This document shows, in pieces, positions 17,241-25,263 of a stretch of 64,000 nucleotides of DNA. Within the stretch, counting starts at the first letter, position 1, and each line of letters begins with the position of its first letter. Position numbers and translations under genes: made by a program. Origin of the DNA: Thermoplasmatota archaeon (GTDB lineage: Archaea; Thermoplasmatota; E2; DHVEG-1); assembly GCA_025457885.1 (NCBI GenBank), contig JALOTN010000002.1:32844-96843 (forward strand), in the 5' to 3' direction. The notes below the pieces were generated by a model. It was not told the DNA's origin and did no database searches. It saw nothing but the letters and a program-made list of their open reading frames with translations.

Positions 17241-17427
17241 GAGCAGGCAGAAAGGAATTTCTTTTAAAAAATTTTCTAGAAAAAACCCTCTTAATTCAAA
17301 AGACATACTATTGAATTTTTCGTCAAAAAGAAACAAAACAACCCCTCCTTCTTAAAACCTTTAGGAATCATAAGGAAATTCTGTTAAAGAACCATGACAT
17401 ACTTATATGTACGAAAAGGTTCTCATA

Positions 17428-18357
17428 ATGCAGAATATCTCAGAAATACTCCAATCGGAATTCAACAAAATCAACGCCAAATTCAAAACCATCACCATCA
17501 CCCATCTCCCCGAACTGCACACAGAACTCCTCACCTGGCTTCATGACGGACTTATCTCTAAAAAATTTTATGAACAAAACTATGGCCAATTCATCTTCCA
17601 TCCGCCCTCAACACTCCCCGATGCAAGCTCGGTAGTCATCATCGGCATTCCACAAAAAGTCACCCGCATTGAGTTCTTTTACAACAACATCCGATATGAG
17701 ACCGTCATCCCACCAACCTATCGTTTCTCCCAGATTCGAGCGACCTGCAAGGAGATTCTCACCACGGTTCTTGGGTCGAAAGGTTACGCTGTGGAACGGG
17801 CGATCCTTCCCATGAAACTGCTCGCGGTGAAAAGTGGATTAGGAAAATATGGTCGGAACAACATCTGTTACGTGGACGGCTTAGGAAGCTACACCCGCTT
17901 AGAAACGTTTTACACCAACTATTCCTTCCCCACCGATAACTGGGGGGAAAAACAACTCATGAAAGCATGCACCTCCTGCACCCTTTGTCGACAGGCATGC
18001 CCCACCCACTGTATCCCAGACGATCGCATCCTCATCCATGCAGATCAATGCCTGACGTATTTCAACGAGAACCTTGAAGAGTTCCCTGCATCGGTTCCAC
18101 CAGATTCTCATAACGCACTAATTGGATGTATGTACTGCCAGACGGTCTGCCCGCAAAATAAAAAACATTTCACCTATGAACCAGTAACTATCACGTTTAC
18201 CGAAGAGGAAACAACCTGTCTTTTAGAAAATCTTCCTCGAGAAAACCTCCCTGAAAATCTTATAAAAAAATTAAAAAATCTTGATTTGTTCGAAGATTAC
18301 CTCGAGCTACCACGGAACCTTCGCGTCCTCCTCAATAAGCAACATAATTCATCATGA
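17428..18357 (+). CDS. QueG-like double-cluster Fe-S protein
   Basis: About 309 residues. The C-terminal half carries two 4Fe-4S motifs, CTSCTLCRQACPTHC and CMYCQTVCPQNK, in the arrangement of epoxyqueuosine reductase QueG and related reductive dehalogenase-like proteins. The middle has LAVKSGLGKYGRNNICYVDGLGSY, matching the QueG segment around its active site. The protein ends before the HEAT-like tail found in some QueG proteins. QueG uses cobalamin; whether this archaeal relative acts on queuosine is uncertain. ATG 17428 is preferred because TTATAT lies about 25 bases upstream; 17407 is the alternative. The HEAT-repeat gene follows tail-to-tail. Confidence 0.75.
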   Translation: MQNISEILQSEFNKINAKFKTITITHLPELHTELLTWLHDGLISKKFYEQNYGQFIFHPPSTLPDASSVVIIGIPQKVTRIEFFYNNIRYETVIPPTYRFSQIRATCKEILTTVLGSKGYAVERAILPMKLLAVKSGLGKYGRNNICYVDGLGSYTRLETFYTNYSFPTDNWGEKQLMKACTSCTLCRQACPTHCIPDDRILIHADQCLTYFNENLEEFPASVPPDSHNALIGCMYCQTVCPQNKKHFTYEPVTITFTEEETTCLLENLPRENLPENLIKKLKNLDLFEDYLELPRNLRVLLNKQHNSS

Positions 18358-18376
18358 AGAAGGCCTTTCGTACTTT

Positions 18377-19027
18377 CTATAGATTCGCTGCCCATATTTT
18401 GAGGAAATGTGATGATTCTGCTCGAAGCGTTTTTCTCGTGGTTTTCCGTTGTCTCTTGACAAAAGCAATCACTGGTTCCTTATGTTCGACTTGAGGGAAA
18501 AACTGATTAAAAGCTCGAATCGCATGCTCCGCGATCACCTGTTTACACTCCGCGCTGAGATGTGGTGTTGTCGCAAGCGTCTCCACCCTCAGAAGCTTCT
18601 CAACGATTGGTGTGGTCAGATATGGTTTAGCTTTGGCAATCTTCCCAGAGTTCCCGACCACGTTAGCAACCGTCACCATATAGGGATCATCAAGGAGACG
18701 GTAGTACTCCTCAAACATCGCATCGAACTTTTTTTCTTGATCCACTCTGGTGAGATTCGCAATTGTGATAATCGCATTCCAGGTTAAAATCCGATGCTTA
18801 CTGGTGAGAAGATGTCGAAAGAAATCCATCTGCGGGTACAGGAGTTCTGGCTTTTCCTCACTAAGGTCCATAAGGACCTTTGCACAACCATACCGGACCG
18901 CGGGTTTTGGTGATGAAACACCTGTGAGAAGCACCGGGATTAACTCCTTTTGTTTCTTGACCATGGTTAGCAGCTGTTCCTTTGAAAGAGATTTAGTAGC
19001 GAGTTTTTGGAGCACATCAGAATCCAT
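18377..19027 (-). CDS. HEAT-repeat protein
   Basis: About 216 residues made of helical pairs with HEAT/ARM character (VLLTGVSSPKPAVRYGCAKV and HLLTSKHRILTWNAIITIAN), ending in a basic segment (KRQRKTTRKTLRAE). Such solenoids bind proteins or nucleic acids. GGTGTGAGA before ATG 19027 sets the start; ATG 19042 is an alternative. It faces the QueG-like gene tail-to-tail with about 20 bases between. HEAT domains are also found fused to or beside QueG-type proteins, so a functional link is possible but not shown. Confidence 0.7.
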   Translation of the reverse strand: MDSDVLQKLATKSLSKEQLLTMVKKQKELIPVLLTGVSSPKPAVRYGCAKVLMDLSEEKPELLYPQMDFFRHLLTSKHRILTWNAIITIANLTRVDQEKKFDAMFEEYYRLLDDPYMVTVANVVGNSGKIAKAKPYLTTPIVEKLLRVETLATTPHLSAECKQVIAEHAIRAFNQFFPQVEHKEPVIAFVKRQRKTTRKTLRAESSHFLKIWAANL

Positions 19028-19177
19028 TCTCACACCAGGCATGTGTTGTATCCCGGGTGGCTTTTAAAACAGTTTTGGTATCTGTAGTTCCTCAACATTC
19101 TTCTTGAGATATTCTTTCATAAACGATATAAATTCCATACACACTTCTGCCTTTCTCGTCAAAAAAGAGGGAATCGA

Positions 19178-19924
19178 ATGGATTCAATGGAATATTTCTA
19201 TGAAATTTTTCAAAGTATGCCCCGAGGCGGACCTGGTGATTCACACTCCACTCAAAAAGCGTTTGAATATCTCACAAACCTCCCAGCTGCACCAAGGATT
19301 CTTGACATCGGCTGCGGGCATGGGATGCAGACCATTGAACTAGCAAAACTGACCAAGGGAACGATTTTAGCATTGGATTCACACCAACCGTTTTTAGACA
19401 TCCTTATGAAAAACGCACATACGGAAGGCGTCGAAAAACAGATTCACCCAATGAACCATTCCATGATGGAGATGGATTTTAAAAACAATTCCTTTGATGT
19501 GATCTGGTCAGAGGGAGCCTTGTATATCATGGGATTCCAGAATGGTCTTCGGAAATGCCACGAGCTGCTTAAGACACAGGGGTATCTTGCGGTCACTGAG
19601 GCAGTGTTATTTACTACTCCCCTCCCAGCAGCATTGCAGCAGTTCTGGGATGAGATGTACCCCGTCATACAGGACGTCCCCGGGAACATCGCTCTCATCC
19701 AGAATGAAGGATTTCGGTTGCTTGGTCATTTTCCCTTACCAAAATCATCCTGGACTGATGCGTATTATGTTCCGATGCAAAACAGCATCAACCACCTCAA
19801 GAAGAACTATCAGGATACTCCAGCTGCCCTGCAGGTGTTCGCTGAATTTGAAAAGGAAATCAAGATGTACGAGCAGTACTCGGATTATTACGGGTATGAG
19901 TTCTTCATCATGCAGAAACAATAA
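19178..19924 (+). CDS. Class I SAM-dependent methyltransferase
   Basis: 248 residues of the UbiE-like Rossmann type: motif I ILDIGCGHGMQT (about residue 42), an acidic residue ending β2 (ALDSH), FDVIWSEGALYIMGF as motif IV, and LLKTQGYLAVTEA as post-II. A helical C-terminal cap includes a tyrosine-rich end. The substrate is unknown; it is a small-molecule-type methyltransferase by layout. AGAGGGA upstream supports ATG 19178. The gene stands alone, convergent with the MFS gene. Confidence 0.88.
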   Translation: MDSMEYFYEIFQSMPRGGPGDSHSTQKAFEYLTNLPAAPRILDIGCGHGMQTIELAKLTKGTILALDSHQPFLDILMKNAHTEGVEKQIHPMNHSMMEMDFKNNSFDVIWSEGALYIMGFQNGLRKCHELLKTQGYLAVTEAVLFTTPLPAALQQFWDEMYPVIQDVPGNIALIQNEGFRLLGHFPLPKSSWTDAYYVPMQNSINHLKKNYQDTPAALQVFAEFEKEIKMYEQYSDYYGYEFFIMQKQ

Positions 19925-20044
19925 ATATTATCATGTTAAAAAAAGAACGTGGCTAAGGATAGTTATATCTCCTTTTCCAATTTGAAAAATTCAAATAAAA
20001 TCATGCAGAGAATGAGATGTGAATCCGTGCTTAATATTCAATAA

Positions 20045-21271
20045 TTATTTCTGAATACTATTTTTCCACATGATGTAAAAGAAATAAAGAGCGATAATTT
20101 CAACCGCGATAGTGATAATAATTAAGAGAGGGATAGAAAAATCATACAACAATCCAACCATCACACTGCCTCCGAATACTGCTAACCCATAAAATGTACT
20201 AAAAATCCCATAACCTGTTCCTCTCTTTTTTAAAGGGGTTATATCGGCAATTGCTGACTTCATAATCGTCTCATGTGTCCCCATCACCATCCCCCAAATA
20301 ATTACACTGATGATGATAAACTCATAATTCATTGAAAAAGCCAACAACGGAATAAACATCGTCAACAGTGGAATGACCAGTAACAGAAAGAGACCTGCAT
20401 TATCATTCTTCCATTTGTTTTTCAACGAGTCATACGTTTTTCCAATCACTAGAGCCATTCCTGCATCAATACCCATAGCAATTGCATACAGAAGAGGTAT
20501 ATATGCATCAGAAAAAATACCCTGAACCTTGAGATGATACCCAATTAATGCGAAGTTGACAAAACCAAACGTTGTTACAAAACTAAATAATGTATATAAC
20601 CAAAAAACTTTGGAAAAACGCTCCTGTTCTTTTTTCATCACAACCGTTTTTTCCAATACCTCAGGATTCTTCTTGACAAATACATATGCGAAGATAAGAA
20701 CAATTATCAGAAGAACAAACGGGACCCATAAGAAACTATATCCCGTCTGATACTCAGATAATGCTTTCCCTGAAGTACCTACCACAAAGAAGAAGATCGT
20801 AAAAATAAGAGGACCGATTATTGCACCAATCTGATCTAACACCTCGGCGATGGCAAAACCCATCCCCGTGCCAACCTGTTTCGTCGCTTGAGACAGAATC
20901 GTATCTTTTGCTGGAGTACGCAGTGCTTTTCCCATCCGTTCAGAGATAATGAATAACGCAGCAAGTTGCCATATACCTGCTAACGAAAGTAAAGGAATCG
21001 TAAAGAGCAAACCATATCCAAGGATGGTGAAAAACCAATACGCTTTCATCTTGTCAGAATAATATCCTGAGAGAAGGCGAATGCCATACCCTAAAAATTC
21101 ACCAACCCCTGCGACAAATCCAATGATCGCAGCGTTTGCACCAAGTATCCCTAAATAAGGGCCATTCACACCTCTTGCTCCCTCGTAGATGATATCACCT
21201 AGTAAACTTACGAGACCAAATAAGAAGATGAGCTGCAGAGCCTTTGTTTTAGTAAGAGTTAGGTGTTTCAC
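20045..21271 (-). CDS. Major facilitator superfamily transporter
   Basis: 408 residues with about 12 predicted membrane helices and the MFS layout: GEFLGYGIRLLSGYYSDK fits the loop 2-3 motif, and helices 4-5 carry a GKALRTPAKDTILS segment. A long central cytoplasmic loop (KKNPEVLEKTVVMKKEQERF) separates the halves. The LRTPAKDTIL motif resembles a subgroup of uncharacterised archaeal/bacterial MFS proteins. The substrate is unknown. It is AT-rich and is the leftmost gene of the accessory tract that ends at tRNA-Leu; a tRNA-3'-end-like repeat lies 57 bases beyond its start. Confidence 0.9.
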   Translation of the reverse strand: MKHLTLTKTKALQLIFLFGLVSLLGDIIYEGARGVNGPYLGILGANAAIIGFVAGVGEFLGYGIRLLSGYYSDKMKAYWFFTILGYGLLFTIPLLSLAGIWQLAALFIISERMGKALRTPAKDTILSQATKQVGTGMGFAIAEVLDQIGAIIGPLIFTIFFFVVGTSGKALSEYQTGYSFLWVPFVLLIIVLIFAYVFVKKNPEVLEKTVVMKKEQERFSKVFWLYTLFSFVTTFGFVNFALIGYHLKVQGIFSDAYIPLLYAIAMGIDAGMALVIGKTYDSLKNKWKNDNAGLFLLLVIPLLTMFIPLLAFSMNYEFIIISVIIWGMVMGTHETIMKSAIADITPLKKRGTGYGIFSTFYGLAVFGGSVMVGLLYDFSIPLLIIITIAVEIIALYFFYIMWKNSIQK

Positions 21272-21327
21272 GAATTGTTGTAATTTTTTGTTTATTTATA
21301 GATGTTCTTATACGTTCAAAATGTGAT

Positions 21328-21363
21328 TGCCGGGGAAGGGATTTGAACTCATGATTACCGGCA
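21328..21363 (-). repeat. tRNA 3'-end-like repeat D
   Basis: On the minus strand this ends with a T-arm and acceptor-like sequence (GTTCAAATCCCTTCCCCGGCA). 21 of the last 23 bases match the 3' end of tRNA-Leu(UAA) at 24595-24617. The rest of a tRNA is absent. The outer bases TGCCGG/CCGGCA are inverted repeats. An inverted homologue lies at 29745-29792. Confidence 0.75.
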
Positions 21364-21391
21364 TGATATTGGTTGACAGATGGCTTTTCTC

Positions 21392-21589
21392 TTATTCATC
21401 TTCGAAAATAAACAAGTCATCAATGGTTGTCTGCAAGGCTTTGGCAATGTCATGTGCCAATTTAAGAGAGGGATTGTAGTTTCCTTTTTCGATGAAAAGA
21501 ATGGTTTCTCGTCGGACTCCTATCTTTTTTGCAAGGTCTTCTTGAGTAAGGTCATAGCGTGCTCTGAGTTCTTTAATGCGTGTTTTCAT
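21392..21589 (-). CDS. XRE-type helix-turn-helix regulator (YgzD-like)
   Basis: 65 residues forming a single XRE/Cro DNA-binding domain ([39 protein letters not shown]) with a short acidic tail. This compact type usually sits beside a DUF2178-like membrane protein, as here: the upstream membrane gene ends three bases before this ATG, and its last codons supply the GGGAAGTGA site. The regulator probably controls the pair. In-frame ATG 21607 lies inside the neighbour and was not used. Confidence 0.9.
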   Translation of the reverse strand: MKTRIKELRARYDLTQEDLAKKIGVRRETILFIEKGNYNPSLKLAHDIAKALQTTIDDLFIFEDE

Positions 21590-21591
21590 GC

Positions 21592-21996
21592 TCACTTCCC
21601 TTTCCAATAGAGGTACAAGTACGATACGATAAATACGAATGCTGAGACAAGTACCACAATTGCGGAAACATCCCCACCGTCAATTTCATATCCGGAGGAG
21701 ACGTCGAAGAATAGCGGGGCAAAAACAGCACTCCAGATTGCTGCAATAAATCCGTAATATCCTGCTTTATGGCTCATGGATATTGTTCGTTCATCTTTTC
21801 CTGGTAATCCTTTTTGTACATTTCTTATTTTGTCCCATATGACGTACATCGCTAAACCAACAAGTATTAATGCTATACCAACGAGTACGATTTGATTAAA
21901 TTCGATTTCACCTGTGCCCGTTAGATAAAAAAAGAGGGTTAACAGCACTCCAGCAACAACTACGGTAGATACAATTATTTCTTTTTTTCCTTTCAT
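21592..21996 (-). CDS. DUF2178-like membrane protein
   Basis: 134 residues with four membrane helices in two pairs (residues about 5-25, 35-55, 80-100, 108-128), separated by a basic loop containing [18 protein letters not shown]. The KDER segment before helix 3 is typical of the DUF2178 group encoded with small XRE regulators in archaea and Firmicutes. Function is unknown; the paired regulator suggests a stress- or signal-responsive membrane module. It lies between tRNA-3'-end-like repeats D and C. Confidence 0.8.
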   Translation of the reverse strand: MKGKKEIIVSTVVVAGVLLTLFFYLTGTGEIEFNQIVLVGIALILVGLAMYVIWDKIRNVQKGLPGKDERTISMSHKAGYYGFIAAIWSAVFAPLFFDVSSGYEIDGGDVSAIVVLVSAFVFIVSYLYLYWKGK

Positions 21997-22207
21997 ATTT
22001 TTTCACCTCTGATGTTTAGATATTAGTGATAACTTTTTATGTGTTATCTCTAACTCTTTATTTCTTATTTCTAACATTATGTTATATATATGTAACATAA
22101 ACTATTTAAATTTTCCTTTAAAAAAATTAGACAAATTCCTCATAAAAACTTATATTATCGTCTTTTTGTACAAATATGAAAAAAATATCCAAAATAAATT
22201 AAAAGAA

Positions 22208-22240
22208 TGTAGGGGGCGGGATTTGAACACCAAAATACAT
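22208..22240 (-). repeat. tRNA 3'-end-like repeat C
   Basis: The minus strand reads TATTTTGGTGTTCAAATC, then a CCCGCCCCCTACA end. It matches the T-arm/acceptor end of tRNA-Leu(UAA) at 18 of 22 bases, with substitutions in the acceptor, so it may derive from a different tRNA. It shares TATTTTGG with repeat B. Confidence 0.6.
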
Positions 22241-22278
22241 GTAAAATGAAACCGTTACTCCTGTTAGAGCCAAATAAA

Positions 22279-22312
22279 TGCAGGGGAAAGAATTTGAACC
22301 AAAATATCAATA
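22279..22312 (-). repeat. tRNA 3'-end-like repeat B
   Basis: The minus strand reads TATTTTGGTTCAAATTC, then TTTCCCCTGCA. It matches the last 22 bases of tRNA-Leu(UAA) at 20 positions. It lies 70 bases from repeat C in the same orientation. The AT-rich gap of about 380 bases between 21997 and 22371 holds no gene, only these two repeats and the DUF2178 promoter. Confidence 0.7.
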
Positions 22313-22371
22313 AAAAGTTTTAACAGATGGTTGTTTTTTCTATTTAAATGCATACTCTAAAAAATTTAACT

Positions 22372-22779
22372 TTACTTCATCATTTGTTTAGCAAACTTTT
22401 TCGCTTCGGTAAAGTCTTGTTCATTTGGTCTTCCGCGGTTAAAAAGCATAAATTTCCCTCTGCAGAAGAATTTACCCTTAATACTTGCTTCCTTAGCATT
22501 CAGTGCTTTTTCCATTTCTTGAACTTCTAATCCTTTACCTGAACCTGAAGTTCCAAATAAAGCAACATTTCTTGACTTGAAAATATTATTCTCAATAAAT
22601 TCCATCATTATTTTTCCAGGTTGATTTCCATACTTTCCAGACCCTAATAGAATTAAACCATCAGGATTCAATTTCGCAGTATTAACATCCTCTGCTTTCA
22701 CACCTAATTCAGAGGCAATTGCTTCTGCTACTTTTTTTGTATTTCCTGTTTGAGTAAAATAAATTACTTGAAATTTCAT
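22372..22779 (-). CDS. Flavodoxin-like protein
   Basis: 135 residues starting MKFQVIYFTQTGNTKKVAEAI, with the phosphate loop TQTGNTKK of the FMN-binding fold, then LILLGSGKYGNQPG and VALFGTSGSGKG, matching flavodoxin loops. ATG 22779 is the natural start; 24 further in-frame codons upstream are AT-rich and unlike the fold. Flavodoxins carry one or two electrons in place of ferredoxin. It follows a second flavodoxin-like gene 80 bases upstream, and both are AT-rich. Confidence 0.85.
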   Translation of the reverse strand: MKFQVIYFTQTGNTKKVAEAIASELGVKAEDVNTAKLNPDGLILLGSGKYGNQPGKIMMEFIENNIFKSRNVALFGTSGSGKGLEVQEMEKALNAKEASIKGKFFCRGKFMLFNRGRPNEQDFTEAKKFAKQMMK

Positions 22780-22860
22780 ATTGATGATTAAATATTGAAT
22801 ACTTTTAAATTTTTCGTTAAAAAATATTGGTGAATAAATTTGAACATCCAACTTAAGAAA

Positions 22861-23298
22861 TCATTGGATTTTCAAGACCAGCTCCTCAAGTTTTTTTTCA
22901 TATCCTGATTCAAGAGGTCCTTTCATTGTCATAACCCTAAGTTTTAATCCATCAGATAGTTTGGATATTTTCTTTTTACTAAGAATTTCGTCCATCTGTT
23001 CAAGACCTTTATCTTGACTGGAGGCTGGATTAAGGCATGTATTGACGAGGAGATACTGTGCAGATGAGTTTTTTATCTCTATTTTTTCTAAAAATTTCCT
23101 CATCGATCGAACGATTTTTCCAAACGCATTCGGCGCACTAAAAATATAAAGGTCTGATTCAGGAATTAATTGAGGTTTAATATCATGAATTGACAAAAGT
23201 TGCACAGAATATCTCTTGTTCTTTAAAATAGTATCCAAGTAAGTCATCGCTTCTTTTCCATTCCCATATTTAGACTCATAAATAATGCTGATATTCAT
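22861..23298 (-). CDS. Second flavodoxin-like protein
   Basis: 145 residues starting MNISIIYESKYGNGKEAM, where SKYGNG replaces the usual TxTGNT phosphate loop. DLYIFSAPNAFGKIVRSMRKFL fits the second flavin loop. It resembles menaquinone-dependent protoporphyrinogen oxidase HemG-type and related flavodoxin domains. AGGAGA before ATG 23298 supports the start. The altered loop leaves FMN binding probable but not certain. With the downstream flavodoxin gene it forms a short AT-rich operon between repeats A and B. Confidence 0.75.
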   Translation of the reverse strand: MNISIIYESKYGNGKEAMTYLDTILKNKRYSVQLLSIHDIKPQLIPESDLYIFSAPNAFGKIVRSMRKFLEKIEIKNSSAQYLLVNTCLNPASSQDKGLEQMDEILSKKKISKLSDGLKLRVMTMKGPLESGYEKKLEELVLKIQ

Positions 23299-23382
23299 TT
23301 TTATTCTCCTAGTACCCAAATCTTTTTTTCATTATTTAATACATCTTTTTATCTAACTTTTCCAAAACACCAATATTTTTAA

Positions 23383-23787
23383 GGAAATATCTGTTTTAAA
23401 ATTTTTATCAAAGGTAAAAACATAACAATTGATTATTCTTCATTATCTGGAACACTTCTTTCTGCAAGCATTACCCTTTGGCTTATATCAACTATCTACT
23501 CTTATGGTATAAAGGATGAATTTTTAAATATCATCAGCGATAAAAATAAAGATAAAAAAAGCCCACCAACATTAAAGGTGGCTAAAGATTTTTTTCTTGT
23601 TGCTGAGGATAGATTTTTAGCATATAACATTTTAGTTTTTATTACAATTATTTTTTGTTTAGTAAGTATGTTTTTTCCACATATTTTAATTGTATCAATT
23701 ACAATTATAATTTTTATTGAGATAATTACTACAATATTCATATTTACAATATTTTTAATCAAAATTAGATTTAGAAAAAACGAATAA
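23383..23787 (+). pseudogene. Start-less membrane protein ORF
   Basis: A plus-strand frame is open from 23383 to the stop at 23787. It encodes a hydrophobic segment (TLLSASITLWLISTIYSYG), a lysine-rich loop, and two further membrane helices (YNILVFITIIFCLVSMFF and a second). The first ordinary start in frame is GTG 23578, which would cut off the first helix and the loop. The composition is protein-like throughout, so the gene may have lost its 5' end or may use AUA or AUU. It abuts repeat A (23794), consistent with truncation by a recombination event. No family is recognised. Confidence 0.4.
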
Positions 23788-23793
23788 AAATTA

Positions 23794-23835
23794 TGCAGGG
23801 GAAGGGATTTGAACCCACGTTTACCAGTTAAATTC
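23794..23835 (-). repeat. tRNA 3'-end-like repeat A (best copy)
   Basis: Bases 23794-23816 are identical over 23 bases to the 3' end of tRNA-Leu(UAA) at 24595-24617, in the same orientation. The remaining minus-strand sequence, AACTGGTAAACGTG, differs from the tRNA but is shared with repeats D and E. This is the pattern expected of an attachment site left by integration at a tRNA 3' end. Confidence 0.8.
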
Positions 23836-23911
23836 TAAGCAGGGGATAATAATAACTCCTGTAAAACCCTTCTTTTTCATTGATTTTCCTCAGGGCATTA
23901 TTTCGACAATT

Positions 23912-24526
23912 TCAGACGGTTTCTTTCAAAACTGTATTGATTTTAAATTGATATGGTAAAATATTGTCGATAAAACAAAAAAATCCAATTTGAACATCTA
24001 GTGCAAGTGACATATTATCTTCAGCAACAAATAGTAAGTGGTGGAATCCTTTTTCATAATAATATAATTCGTAATAACGAATAGAGATAGGTCCCCAGAA
24101 TTCAGGATAAAGTGTATCATAATACACTCCATCAGAATACACATCTAACTTAGATGGCAGGTCAGGATACATTGCTGATAACTGAATAGTTATATTTAGA
24201 AAAGGACAAATACCAATTCCACCACCAATGAACATTGCGGTTGTATTCGAGAATGGTTTATTCTTCCAATCTCTTAAAAGTTTAAAATGACCGTAAGGTA
24301 TTTTATTTATTAAATTATTGATAAAAGGGGAGACATAATAGTATAATCCTTGGCTTGGAAAGTCTAATTTAAATATTGTAGAAACATCTGATTTCCTTTG
24401 TGTAGCGACTTCAACAAGATCATTCTCTTGGGATGCGGTGACAACACTCTGGTTGATGCTTAGTGCCACTGCTAAACCAACGAATAAAAGAATAATTCCA
24501 ACCGCCAACCATTTCCTTTTCACCAT
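23912..24526 (-). CDS. Secreted protein with repeated leader family N-terminus
   Basis: About 204 residues starting MVKRKWLAVGIILLFVG, set by GGAGG eight bases before ATG 24526. A signal peptide is followed by VVTASQENDLVEVATQ. The same leader and mature N-terminus occur in the protein at 48039-48989, although the rest of the two proteins is unrelated. The mature part is rich in tyrosine and phenylalanine (RYYELYYYEKGFHHLL) and probably forms a β-structure. No family is known to me. The gene occupies the 800-base module between repeat A and the native tRNA-Leu, so it is the most recently accreted cargo in the tandem model. Confidence 0.6.
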   Translation of the reverse strand: MVKRKWLAVGIILLFVGLAVALSINQSVVTASQENDLVEVATQRKSDVSTIFKLDFPSQGLYYYVSPFINNLINKIPYGHFKLLRDWKNKPFSNTTAMFIGGGIGICPFLNITIQLSAMYPDLPSKLDVYSDGVYYDTLYPEFWGPISIRYYELYYYEKGFHHLLFVAEDNMSLALDVQIGFFCFIDNILPYQFKINTVLKETV

Positions 24527-24595
24527 TTTCCTTTCCTCCATAGAAAAATAAACAATCCCTGGTTATTTAAATTTTCTTCCAGGGGAAAAATTAGT

Positions 24596-24712
24596 GCAGG
24601 GGAAGGGATTTGAACCCTCGGACTCCTGCGAGACAGGATGTCTCATCACACGAACCTTTCTTGTGTTTTGATCTTAAGTCCTGCGCCGTTGGCCATGCTT
24701 GGCTACCCCTGC
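24596..24712 (-). tRNA. tRNA-Leu (UAA) with 33-base anticodon-loop intron
   Basis: The minus strand gives a perfect 7-bp acceptor (GCAGGGG/CCCCTGC), a class II variable arm (TCTCGCAGGAGTCC) and a T-arm GAGGG-TTCAAAT-CCCTT. The anticodon stem pairs GCAGGA with TCCTGT once about 33 bases are removed after CTTAAG, leaving the loop CTTAAGA with anticodon TAA. The intron position, one base 3' of the anticodon, is the standard archaeal 37/38 site for the splicing endonuclease. Mature length would be 84. No CCA is encoded. It lies 24 bases downstream of tRNA-Gly on the same strand. Its 3' end is copied four times to the left. Confidence 0.93.
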
Positions 24713-24736
24713 AGACTCTCATTGATAGAACGAAAT

Positions 24737-24807
24737 GCGGACGCCGGGATTCGAACCCGGGCAAGAGGCTTGGAGGGCCTCAATCATAACCACTAGATCA
24801 CATCCGC
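24737..24807 (-). tRNA. tRNA-Gly (UCC)
   Basis: 71 bases with acceptor GCGGATG/CGTCCGC (one G-U pair), anticodon stem GAGGC/GCCTC and T-arm CCGGG-TTCGAAT-CCCGG. The seven-base loop is CCTCCAA, giving anticodon TCC. Position 33 is C instead of the nearly universal T. No CCA is encoded. It is probably transcribed together with tRNA-Leu from a promoter containing GTTTATG near 24856. Confidence 0.92.
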
Positions 24808-24994
24808 ATTCACTTACCAGGTTTCATCCTGGCAACGTCTGATGTGAGGTAGACATAAACTTACTATTCATAATCTTTTTTATCAACCACCCTCCCTGTT
24901 GAGCACCTCATCATCACTAAAAAAATCAATCCAAGAAAAACAGGAGAAGATTTAAATCAACCAAAAAGATACAAAAAGCAATAGGAGGTGTGAT

Positions 24995-25180
24995 ATGGTA
25001 TACATATACGAAGGATGGACCTTATATACACGCAGCGTTAACCTGAAAGGTGGACGAAAACAAACCATCTACTTCTTCAGCAAACGCTCACCAAAAAGCG
25101 GAACACCCTGCGATTTACCAAACGGATACACCGTTGGCGTCAATAAAAGAACCAGTCTTCCTTACCTTAAAAAGAAGTAA
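24995..25180 (+). CDS. Conserved small basic protein
   Basis: 61 residues: an aromatic N-terminus (YIYEGWTLYTRSV), a central KGGRKQTIYFFSKRSPKSG and the ending GVNKRTSLPYLKKK. I recognise this as a short conserved protein of archaea and some bacteria with no established function; lysine richness and length suggest nucleic-acid or ribosome association. The start is supported by a strong AGGAGGTGTGAT site and a GATTTAAATC promoter element near 24950. It is divergent from the tRNA pair. Confidence 0.75.
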   Translation: MVYIYEGWTLYTRSVNLKGGRKQTIYFFSKRSPKSGTPCDLPNGYTVGVNKRTSLPYLKKK

Positions 25181-25263
25181 CACTCTTGGTTCATCTTTTT
25201 TTTCTTCTTTTTTTTGTTCAACCTGCAGAAAACTTTATAAGAGCCTCGTCTGTTCAATAACCC

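Noticed and set aside
21328..23835. Functional tRNA genes at the T-arm-like repeats
   Set aside because: Only the T-arm and acceptor 3' strand are present; no D-arm, anticodon arm or 5' acceptor can be paired in the flanks.
24808..24870. CCAGG-ATGAAA-CCTGG hairpin upstream of tRNA-Gly as a regulatory RNA
   Set aside because: A 5-bp stem is short and lies in the leader that RNase P would remove; nothing else supports a separate function.
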